Both the position numbers and the translations under genes were made by a program. Below the pieces are notes generated by a model. That model was not told where the DNA came from. It searched no databases and saw only the letters and a program-made list of their open reading frames with translations. Shown here piece by piece: positions 45,105-52,792 of a stretch of 64,000 nt of DNA (positions are counted from its first letter, which is position 1; the number at the start of each line of letters is the position of its first letter). The DNA comes from Planctomycetota bacterium (GTDB taxonomy: Bacteria > Planctomycetota > Phycisphaerae > Phycisphaerales > UBA1924), in assembly GCA_014584315.1 (NCBI GenBank), contig JACTNA010000029.1, positions 62,001-126,000 of the forward strand. The letters run 5' to 3'.

Positions 45105-48100
45105 ATGGCTTCGATTCGCGGGTTCGGCGTGGCGTGCGTGGTCGTGGGAGTCGGCGTGGCGGCCTCGCTGGGCGGCGCGGCATCGGGGCAGGAGTTGCGG
45201 CCGGGGTTCGGCGCGATGGTCTCGCCCGACGGCGTGTGGATGCACGCCGCCGACGTGCCGCGGCAGCAGTGGGACAAGGACGCGTGGATTCGCCCGAACC
45301 GGTTCGAGGCGTACGCGATCGACATGGCTTCGGCGTGGCGCGTGCTCGGGGCCGCGCCGATGGAGTTCACGCCCGAGGCGTCGCTGCGTCCGGTGGTGTT
45401 CTACGTGCCGACGCCGGAGGGCGGATTCGCGCCGTTCGCGTGCTTCGAGTCGCCGATCATGGAGCCCGCGCTGGCCGCGAAGTTCCCGGAGATCAGGACG
45501 TTCGCGGGGCAGGGGATCGACGATCCGGCGGCGTGCGTTCGCCTCGACCTGTCGCCGCAGGGGTTCCACGCGCAGGTGCTGTCGCCCGAGGGGGCGTGGT
45601 GGGTGGACCCGTTCAGCCGCGGCGACGCGGGGTTCTACACGGCGTACCGGAAGGCGGACCTCACGCCGCCGGAGGGGTGGACGTGCGAGACGGTGGGCGG
45701 GGATGACCTGGGCTGGACGGCGCCGGCGGAGTACGGGAGCGTGCGCTTCGGCGAGCAGTTGCGCACGTACAGGCTGGCGAACGCGGCGACGGGCGAGTAC
45801 ACGCAGTACCACGGCGGAACGAAGGCCGCGGGCATGGCGGCGATCACGACGGCGATCAACCGCGTGAACCAGGTGTACGAGGTCGAGGTGGCCATCCGGA
45901 TGATCCTGGTCGGCAACAACGACCTGATCGTGTACACGAACCCGCAGACGGACCCCTACACGAACAACAACGGCGGGACGATGCTGGGGCAGAACCAGTC
46001 CACCTGCGACAGCGTGATCGGGAGCGCGAACTACGACATCGGGCACGTCTTCTCGACCGGCGGCGGCGGCGTGGCGTACCTGGCGTGCGTGTGCAAGTCG
46101 AACCAGAAGGCCCGCGGCGTCACCGGCCTGCCCGCCCCGACCGGCGACGGGTTCTACATCGACTACGTGGCGCACGAGATGGGGCACCAGTACGGCGCCA
46201 ACCACTGCTTCAACAGCAGCAGCAGCGGGTGCAGCGGGAACCGCAACGGATCGACCGCCTACGAGCCGGGCAGCGCCTCGACGATCATGGGGTACGCCGG
46301 GCTGTGCGGGTCGGACAACATCCAGAACTTCAGCGACCCGTACTTCACGTCCGTCAGTTTCGACGAGATCCGAAACTACACCGTCAACAGCACCGGCAAC
46401 GGGTGCGCCCAGAAGGTGAACACCGGGAACCTGCCCCCGACCGTGAGCGCGGGCGCGGCGTACGCCATCCCGGTGAAGACGCCCTTCACCCTGACGGCGA
46501 CGGGGTCGGACCCGGACGGCGACCCCGTCACGTTCTGCTGGGAGCAGCGCGATCTCGGGCCGGCGGCCACCCTGACAACGCCGGACGACGGGAAGTTCCC
46601 GCTGGTGCGCACGCGGAACCCGACCACAAGCCCGTCGCGGACGTTCCCGATCCTGTCCACGATCCTGGCGAACCAGAGCGACAAGAAGGAGCGGCTGCCG
46701 GACGTCGGCCGGCAGATGAAGATGCGCGTCACGGCGCGCGACAACCGCGCCGGCGGCGGGGGCGTCACGACCTCGGAGGTCACCATCAGCGTGGTCGGCA
46801 CGGCGGGCCCCTTCGACGTGACACAGCCGGCCGCGGGCACGACGTGGAGCGGCGAGGGAACCGTGACGTGGAACGTGGCGAACACCTCGGCCGCGCCGGT
46901 GAGCTGCTCGCACGTGCGCATCTCGCTCTCGACGGACGGCGGCCAGACGTTCCCGCACGTGCTGGCGGAATCGACGCCGAACGACGGGTCGGAGACGGTC
47001 GCGCTGCCGCAGGTGGCGTCGTCGCAGGCGCGCGTGAAGGTCGAGGGCGTCGGGAACGTCTTCTTCGATATCAACCCCGGGAACTTCACGGTGGAGGCGA
47101 ACGCGCTGGTGATCTCGATCCCCGGCGGGCCGCCGAGCGTGCTCGCGCCGGGCGTCGAGACGCCCTTCGACGTCAGCATCCAGGACGGGACGCACACGCT
47201 GGACCCGACGACGCCCACGCTCTGGATGAGCGTGGACGGCGGGCAGAACTACACGCCGCGAGCCATGGAGCCGCAGCGCGGCGACGCCTGGCTGGCGACG
47301 TTCAGCGAGCCGGCGTGCGAGGACGACGTGCGGTACTACCTCAGCGCGGAGACGACGACGGGGCTGATCGTGACGCACCCAGCCTTCGCCCCCGCCTTCC
47401 ATCACCGGGCCGTCGTGGGCGAGAACCAGCCCTTCTTCACGGACGACTTCGAGAGCGACCTCGGCTGGACGGTGAGCGGGACAGCGACGGGCGGGCACTG
47501 GGAGCGGGCCGTGCCCGGCAACTTCGGCTTCGGCGACCCGCCGACCGACGGCGACGGCTCGGGACGGTGTTTCGTCACGGGCAATGCGGCGTTCAACGAC
47601 GTGAACGGAGGATCGACGGTCCTCACGTCTCCCGTGTGGAACATGCAGGACGGCGGCTCGATCGCGTACGACTTCTGGCTCACCGGCTTCCCCGGCGTGC
47701 CGTTCGGCGCGGAGGACGGCCTCGCCGTCGAGGTGGCGACCGACGGCGGCGGCTCGAACTGGACGCGCGTGCGCGAGTACAAGGACGCCGTGCCCCAGTG
47801 GAGGAGCGGCACGGTGCTCGTGGGCGTGGACGTGCCCGCGAGCACGACGGTGCGCGTGCGCTTCGTGGCCACGGACGACGGGCCCGGGCACGTCGTCGAG
47901 GCGGGGATCGACCGCGTGGTCGCCTCGGCCATCGTCTGCGAGGACCCGGACGACTGCCCCGCGGACTTCAACGGGGACACGGTGGTGAACACGCTGGACG
48001 TGCTGGCGTTCCTGAACGCCTACACCGCTGGCGACCCGAAGGCGGACTTCAACGGCGACACGGTCATCAACACATTGGACGTGCTGGCGTTCCTGAACGC

Positions 48101-48122
48101 CTACACGGCCGGGTGCCCGTGA
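45105..48122 (+). CDS. Secreted reprolysin-like metalloprotease with GC-type dockerin
   Basis: A 1005-residue exported protein. A signal peptide ends near AASGQE, and a ~200-residue pro-domain follows. The catalytic domain has the metzincin motif HExxHxxGxxH in AHEMGHQYGANHCFN (H357, E358, H361, H367) with the Met-turn candidate STIMGYAG downstream. Two Ig-like/fibronectin-like regions (VSAGAAYAIPVKTPFTLTATGSDPDGDP; PFDVTQPAAGTTWSGEGTVTWNV) and a jelly-roll-like segment (FFTDDFESDLGWTVSG) come next, then a GC-type dockerin ending GCP. The ATG has AGGAGG 11 nt upstream. It is a distinct type from the metzincin at 39970 (no beta-helix). It probably acts on extracellular proteins. Confidence 0.86.
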   Translation: MASIRGFGVACVVVGVGVAASLGGAASGQELRPGFGAMVSPDGVWMHAADVPRQQWDKDAWIRPNRFEAYAIDMASAWRVLGAAPMEFTPEASLRPVVFYVPTPEGGFAPFACFESPIMEPALAAKFPEIRTFAGQGIDDPAACVRLDLSPQGFHAQVLSPEGAWWVDPFSRGDAGFYTAYRKADLTPPEGWTCETVGGDDLGWTAPAEYGSVRFGEQLRTYRLANAATGEYTQYHGGTKAAGMAAITTAINRVNQVYEVEVAIRMILVGNNDLIVYTNPQTDPYTNNNGGTMLGQNQSTCDSVIGSANYDIGHVFSTGGGGVAYLACVCKSNQKARGVTGLPAPTGDGFYIDYVAHEMGHQYGANHCFNSSSSGCSGNRNGSTAYEPGSASTIMGYAGLCGSDNIQNFSDPYFTSVSFDEIRNYTVNSTGNGCAQKVNTGNLPPTVSAGAAYAIPVKTPFTLTATGSDPDGDPVTFCWEQRDLGPAATLTTPDDGKFPLVRTRNPTTSPSRTFPILSTILANQSDKKERLPDVGRQMKMRVTARDNRAGGGGVTTSEVTISVVGTAGPFDVTQPAAGTTWSGEGTVTWNVANTSAAPVSCSHVRISLSTDGGQTFPHVLAESTPNDGSETVALPQVASSQARVKVEGVGNVFFDINPGNFTVEANALVISIPGGPPSVLAPGVETPFDVSIQDGTHTLDPTTPTLWMSVDGGQNYTPRAMEPQRGDAWLATFSEPACEDDVRYYLSAETTTGLIVTHPAFAPAFHHRAVVGENQPFFTDDFESDLGWTVSGTATGGHWERAVPGNFGFGDPPTDGDGSGRCFVTGNAAFNDVNGGSTVLTSPVWNMQDGGSIAYDFWLTGFPGVPFGAEDGLAVEVATDGGGSNWTRVREYKDAVPQWRSGTVLVGVDVPASTTVRVRFVATDDGPGHVVEAGIDRVVASAIVCEDPDDCPADFNGDTVVNTLDVLAFLNAYTAGDPKADFNGDTVINTLDVLAFLNAYTAGCP

Positions 48123-48138
48123 TCGTCTGAAAAACGGC

Positions 48139-48167
48139 TTGTTCGGGGCGGTCGGCCCCGGTATGTT
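48139..48167 (+). promoter_or_regulatory. Sigma70-like promoter of the peptidylarginine deiminase-like gene
   Basis: TTGTTC (48139-48144), an exact 17-base spacer that is itself palindromic (GGGGC...GCCCC), and TATGTT (48162-48167). The predicted leader of ~55 bases ends in GGTGGAGG, 6 nt before ATG 48229. Confidence 0.55.
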
Positions 48168-48228
48168 GCTCGGTGGAGGGCGTCGCCCCGAGGGGGGCGG
48201 TGTCGCATCGCTCCGGTGGAGGTCCGAT

Positions 48229-49893
48229 ATGGCTCGCGTGTCGTTCGGTCGCGTTCTCGGCGTGCTGGGTCTGGTCGCGGCGTCGTGCTTCGGGCAGGAG
48301 GCCGAAGGGCCGAGGTCCGTGCCGCACGACCAGCCCATCCTCGTTGACGGGAAACTGGTCTTCCCCGACGGGGCCGCGATCCCGCGGTTCCTGACCGATG
48401 CGGAGCGGCGGTACCTGGTGGAGCACCCGCTCACACCCGAACGCGGGACGCGCGGCGCGCCGACCGGGACCATCTACTGCGTGCCCGAGTACGACCCGAT
48501 GGAGGCGATCCTGATCGCGTGGGAGGGGTCGTCGACGCTCAAGAGCATCCTGGCGGAGATGGCCAGGCACATCACGACGACCGGCGACGCGGACCTGCAC
48601 GTCGCGATCGACTCCTCGGGGGGGATCCCGGGCGCGCAGGCGACGCTCTCGTCGGCGGGGGCCGACATGAGCCGCGTGAAGTTCTTCACCCGGACGATGG
48701 ACACGATCTGGATCCGCGATTACGGGCCGCGGTATGTGTACCGCAACGGGGTGCGCGCGATCATCGACCACACCTACAACCGCCCGCGCCCGAACGACAA
48801 CGCGTTCAACGGCTTCTACGCCGGGCAGCGAGGGCACGAGTACTACCTGATCCCGCTGGTGCACGGCGGGGGGAACTACCACCTCTCCGCGCTTGGGGAC
48901 GCGTACGCGACGAAACTGATCGAGAACGAGAACCCCCTGCTCTCCAAGGCGCAGATCGTCGGGCACTGGCAGGACTATCAGAACGTGCTGACGGAGATCA
49001 CGCCGGCGTTCCCGACGAACATCGACTCGACGCAGCACATCGACATGTGGATGATCGTGATCGGCGACCGCGAGGTCATCATCAGCGACTGGCCGCTGGC
49101 CTCGGGCAGCACGCAGGACGTGATCTGCGACAACCAGGCGGCGTCGATGGCGGCGGCGAGATACACCGTGCACCGCATCCCCGCGGTCACGTCCGGCGGT
49201 GTGCACTACACCTTCACGAACTCGGTGATCTGCAACGACCTCGTGCTGATCCCGACCTACACCAACGCGACGGCGTCGCAGTACAACGCGACCGCGCTGG
49301 CCGTCTGGCAGGCCGCGATGCCGGGCAAGACCGTGGTCCAGGTCAACTGCCAGGGCATCGTGGGCCTCGCCGGGGTGATGCACTGCATCGTCATGCACGT
49401 GCCCCCCTCGCTGGGCGGCGAAAGCCCGGTGGCGACGATCGACGAGCCGAACGGCGGGGAGGCCTACGCCAAGGGCCAGCAGGCGACCGTGCGCTGGGCC
49501 TCCGACGACAACGACCTCACCTACTACGTGCAGATCCACCTCTCGACGGACGGCGGGCAGACGTTCAACACCGTGCTGACCAACTTCCACGGCGATACCG
49601 GCGAGTTCGAGTGGACCGTGCCGCAGGTGGACACGGCGCAGGCCCGCATCCGCGTGATCGTGCACGACTTCGAGGGCAACACCGGCCAGGCGATCTCGGA
49701 GGCCGACTTCACGATCGGCGACCCGTCCTGCCCCGCCGATTTCAACGGCGACACGGTGGTCAACACGCTGGACGTGCTGGCGTTCCTGAACGCCTACTCC
49801 TCCGGCGACCCGAGCGCGGACTTCAACGGCGACACCGTCATCAACACGCTGGACGTGCTGGCGTTCCTGAACGCCTACTCGGCCGGGTGTTGA
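48229..49893 (+). CDS. Secreted peptidylarginine deiminase homologue (PPAD-like) with GC-type dockerin
   Basis: A 554-residue exported enzyme of the Porphyromonas-type peptidylarginine deiminase/agmatine deiminase family, which converts arginine (usually in protein or peptide) to citrulline. A signal peptide ends near SCFGQ. The four catalytic residues are D164 (IWIRDYGPRY), H270 and D272 (QHIDMW) and C386 (VMHCIVMH); their spacing (106, 2, 114) matches P. gingivalis PPAD D130/H236/D238/C351 (106, 2, 113). An Ig-like domain (PVATIDEPNGGEAYAKGQQ) follows, as in PPAD, and a GC-type dockerin replaces the PPAD sorting domain. GGTGGAGG precedes ATG 48229. Whether it acts on protein arginine or free agmatine is not certain, but export and the Ig domain favour protein or peptides. 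Confidence 0.85.
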   Translation: MARVSFGRVLGVLGLVAASCFGQEAEGPRSVPHDQPILVDGKLVFPDGAAIPRFLTDAERRYLVEHPLTPERGTRGAPTGTIYCVPEYDPMEAILIAWEGSSTLKSILAEMARHITTTGDADLHVAIDSSGGIPGAQATLSSAGADMSRVKFFTRTMDTIWIRDYGPRYVYRNGVRAIIDHTYNRPRPNDNAFNGFYAGQRGHEYYLIPLVHGGGNYHLSALGDAYATKLIENENPLLSKAQIVGHWQDYQNVLTEITPAFPTNIDSTQHIDMWMIVIGDREVIISDWPLASGSTQDVICDNQAASMAAARYTVHRIPAVTSGGVHYTFTNSVICNDLVLIPTYTNATASQYNATALAVWQAAMPGKTVVQVNCQGIVGLAGVMHCIVMHVPPSLGGESPVATIDEPNGGEAYAKGQQATVRWASDDNDLTYYVQIHLSTDGGQTFNTVLTNFHGDTGEFEWTVPQVDTAQARIRVIVHDFEGNTGQAISEADFTIGDPSCPADFNGDTVVNTLDVLAFLNAYSSGDPSADFNGDTVINTLDVLAFLNAYSAGC

Positions 49894-49936
49894 CGCTCAT
49901 TTCCCCGGAACCCCGTGGGCCAACGAGGGTACTGAC

Positions 49937-50881
49937 GTGAAGAAGAAGTTCTCGGTCGTTGCGATCGCAAACATCGCGGCGTCGTCGCACGCGCAGAGCG
50001 TCGCGCCCGCCGCACAGCCGTGGAAGGAGGCGGAGCCGCTGCGCGTGCTGCGGCTCGGGCCGGACCTGCGGCCGGTGGGGGGCTGGGTCGAGTACGCGGC
50101 CGGCTCGACGCGTGGGGACTGCGCCGCCCTGCTCGCGTTCGACAGCCTGAACAACACGTCGGGTGACGGGTGCCCGATGCCCGCCGGGACGACCGGGTCG
50201 TCGCACGTGGTCAACGACCTCTCGCTCGCGGCCGGCGCGGCCGGGGGCGCGGCGGACGCCATCACGCTGCTCTGGCAATGGGACTCCTCCGAGCAGTGCT
50301 ACCTCGGCGTCGTGATCTACGACGAGTTCGACGCGACGTGCGGCGGCCCCGCGGCGTCGAGCCCGCTCGGCGGGATCGTGTTCGACTTCGGATGGATGCC
50401 CACCGGCTCCTGGAACATGAAGGCGGACCTGTGCTCCGTCGGCGGTCCGCCGCTGCCGGAGGACGGGTCGGGCGCGTACGAACTGTTCATGTCCAACCAG
50501 TACGCCGGGGGCGACTTCGTGCTGACCGGCAAGGGCCGGTGGCTGCTCGGCGACACCCGCGGCGACGGCGTCGGCTCGCAGGGGCCGATCCAGTGGGAGG
50601 ACGCCGACCTCGACGGCGAGTTCGGAGCGGGCGAGTGCGTGGACTACTCGAACGCGGAGCCGTGCCTCGACGGGCTGGGCGCGGCCATCGTGATCCACAC
50701 GACCGCGACGGCGTGCCCGGGCGACTTCAACGGCGACACGGTCGTGAACTCCCTGGACTTCGTGGCGTTCCTCAACGCGTACGCCAGCAGCGATCCGAAG
50801 GCCGACTTCAACGGCGACACGGTGGTCAACACGCTGGACGTGCTGGCGTTCCTGAACGCGTTCGTGGCCGGATGCCCGTGA
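49937..50881 (+). CDS. Secreted protein of unknown function with GC-type dockerin
   Basis: A 314-residue exported protein with a short signal (MKKKFSVVAIANIAASSHAQ). The central ~240 residues include conserved-looking cysteines (RGDCAALLAFD, SGDGCPMP, SSEQCYLGVVIYDEFDATCGGP, KADLCSVGG) and beta-rich sequence, but no family is recognised. A GC-type dockerin (NSLDFVAFLNAYAS, then NTLDVLAFLNAF) ends in GCP. The GTG start has GAGGG 7 nt upstream. It follows the PPAD-like gene by 43 bases in the same direction and may be cotranscribed with it, which would make it a candidate partner. Confidence 0.72.
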   Translation: MKKKFSVVAIANIAASSHAQSVAPAAQPWKEAEPLRVLRLGPDLRPVGGWVEYAAGSTRGDCAALLAFDSLNNTSGDGCPMPAGTTGSSHVVNDLSLAAGAAGGAADAITLLWQWDSSEQCYLGVVIYDEFDATCGGPAASSPLGGIVFDFGWMPTGSWNMKADLCSVGGPPLPEDGSGAYELFMSNQYAGGDFVLTGKGRWLLGDTRGDGVGSQGPIQWEDADLDGEFGAGECVDYSNAEPCLDGLGAAIVIHTTATACPGDFNGDTVVNSLDFVAFLNAYASSDPKADFNGDTVVNTLDVLAFLNAFVAGCP

Positions 50882-51137
50882 CCGGCGGCGGCAGGCGACA
50901 TCTGTGTGAAGCACCGGGGACGGGGCCCGGGCGGCTCCGTCCCCGATCTCTCCTGCCCCCAAGCCCCTGAGATTGCCCAGATTGACGGCGATTCGCGGAT
51001 TCGTGCTCGCGGGCGCTTGCGTGATCGTCGTGCCGTCCTGTAGGTTGACACGGCCGCGCATGTGAGTGGCGCGGTGGGCCTGAAACTAGGTCCGGGGTTT
51101 CGGGACGGCGCACTCGTGGGAAGCAGCGAGGGAGTTC

Positions 51138-52391
51138 ATGGCAAGAGCGACGTGTTGGTCGGCCGCGCTCATGTTGTGCGCGAGCGTCGGTGTGGCGATC
51201 GGCCAGATGCAACTGGACCTGCCTCGGGGCGGGTTCGTCGAGGTGGAGGTCGAAAGCGGGCCGCTCGACAACCCCGGCGACAACTGGGCGGCGGTCGAAC
51301 TGGGCGAGGTGGCGGTCGAGGGCGCGGCGTGGCTCCGGCTGCACTTCGACGAACTGACGCTGGTGGGCGGGAGCCGCCTGCGCGTCACGTCGCTGCTCGA
51401 CGCCCAGACCCAGACGCACGACGCCGTGTCGGCCTCGGAGTGGAACCGGACGACGGCGTACTTCAACGGCGACCGCGTGACGGTCGAGGCGCTGCTCGCG
51501 CCGCGGACCGCGGGGACGAGGGTGACGCTGCGGCGCGTCTCCGCCGAGCGCGGGGCGCCGGCGTGGCCGAGCGCGCTGTGCGGGATCTGCGTTCCCGATA
51601 CGCGCGTGCCGTCGAAGGGCCTGGCGTTCGGGCGGCTCATGCCGGTCGGGTGCAGCGGCGTCGTGTCGTGCACGAAGAGCGTGGTGCTCTCGGCCGGCCA
51701 CTGCGTGACCGGCGACCTGGTCGTGCAGTTCAACGTGCCCGACTCGGGCGCGGACTGCAAGCCGGTGCACCCGCCGGTGGAGGACCAGTTCCCGGTGACG
51801 TGGGCGCAGTTCGAGAACGGGGGCGTCGGCAACGACTGGGCCGTGCTGACGACGGGCGTGAACAGCGAGGGGCTGAGCATCTTCGAGAAGTACAAGGCGA
51901 TGGTTTCGGTCTCCGAGACGCCCGGTTCGGTGGGGCTGCCGGTGGACGCCATCGGGTACGGCGCGGTCGAGGCGCCCGACTGCGAGAAGACGCAGACGCA
52001 GCAGCACGGCGGGGGCGTGATCACGCTCGTCAAGAACGCCCACTACAAGTTCGACAACGACGTGACCTACGGCAACTCCGGCTCGCCGCTGCTCCTCAAC
52101 GGCGAGGTCATCGGGATCATCACCCACTGCGGGACGGTCTGCGGCAACAACATCGCCACACGGACGGACCGGCCGAACTTCGCCGCGGCGCGGGAGGCGG
52201 CGTCCGACTGCGCCCGGACGTGGTGCGTCGCGGACTTCAACCTCGACGGGGTCGTGAACTCGATGGACATGATCGCCTTCCTCTCCGCCTACGCCCAGGG
52301 CGACCTGTCGGCGGATATCAACGGCGACGGGCTGCTGACCACGCTCGACGTGCTGGCGTTCCTCAACGCCTACGCCACGGGATGCCCGTAG
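51138..52391 (+). CDS. Secreted trypsin-like (S1) serine protease with GC-type dockerin
   Basis: A 417-residue exported protease. After the signal peptide (ASVGVAIGQ) and a ~125-residue beta-rich domain, the S1 domain carries the full triad: H188 (LSAGHC), D233 (NDWAVL) and S314 (TYGNSGSPL). Cysteines (CGIC, CSGVVSCTKS, CEKT, CGTVCG) suggest disulphides. A GC-type dockerin ends in GCP, with a more diverged first copy (ADFNLDGVVNSMDMIAFLSA). The ATG has GAGGGAG upstream. The third extracellular protease in 12 kb; substrate not predictable. Confidence 0.87.
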   Translation: MARATCWSAALMLCASVGVAIGQMQLDLPRGGFVEVEVESGPLDNPGDNWAAVELGEVAVEGAAWLRLHFDELTLVGGSRLRVTSLLDAQTQTHDAVSASEWNRTTAYFNGDRVTVEALLAPRTAGTRVTLRRVSAERGAPAWPSALCGICVPDTRVPSKGLAFGRLMPVGCSGVVSCTKSVVLSAGHCVTGDLVVQFNVPDSGADCKPVHPPVEDQFPVTWAQFENGGVGNDWAVLTTGVNSEGLSIFEKYKAMVSVSETPGSVGLPVDAIGYGAVEAPDCEKTQTQQHGGGVITLVKNAHYKFDNDVTYGNSGSPLLLNGEVIGIITHCGTVCGNNIATRTDRPNFAAAREAASDCARTWCVADFNLDGVVNSMDMIAFLSAYAQGDLSADINGDGLLTTLDVLAFLNAYATGCP

Positions 52392-52436
52392 GACAGCGGG
52401 CAGTGGACAGTGGACAGTGGACATGAAGAGGGGGGC
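52380..52436 (+). repeat. GTGGACA repeat copy in 3' flank
   Basis: Directly after the stop of the serine protease, AGGACAGCGGG is followed by tandem CAGTGGA units and GGACATGAAGAGGGG. The block is closely matched at 55119-55166, so similarity continues from the end of the dockerin coding DNA into the flank. Confidence 0.6.
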
Positions 52437-52628
52437 TTCTTTCGGAGTGGCGGCGCGCCTGTCCCTGACTAGGCGGCGCTCCCGATCCGCCTGTCGATGC
52501 GACCACCTCGTGCATACGCGCGGGGTGGTCGCGATGCGTATCGGGCCTTGGTCGGGTCGGTCCGGCCGCAGACGGCTGAAGAACTGAAGCCCTGCCCAAG
52601 AACTCGGCGGTGTGCGGGCGGGAGAGGG

Positions 52629-52656
52629 TTGACGACCGCCCCGAAATCCGCACACT
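52629..52656 (+). promoter_or_regulatory. Promoter candidate of the 50-residue-repeat gene
   Basis: TTGACG (52629-52634), 16 bases and CACACT (52651-52656) in the 400-base gap before ATG 52793. The leader would be ~130 bases. The rest of this gap holds the repeat block near 52400 and a short inverted repeat (ACCACCTCG...CGCGGGGTGGT), but no gene was seen. Confidence 0.45.
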
Positions 52657-52792
52657 GGTGGTGTCATCGTGGCCCGCGACGCCCGTCTGGGCCTCGAAGG
52701 CGCCCGGGGGGCAGACCCGGGTTCCAGGCCGCTCGCTGTCGGGGGATGGCGGCCGGAGGGAGAGGCGCGTCAGGCGTTGAAAGGAGAGACCG

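Noticed and set aside
52400..52430. GTGGACA tandem units as a CRISPR array
   Set aside because: Units are 7 bases with no spacers and no cas genes in the window.
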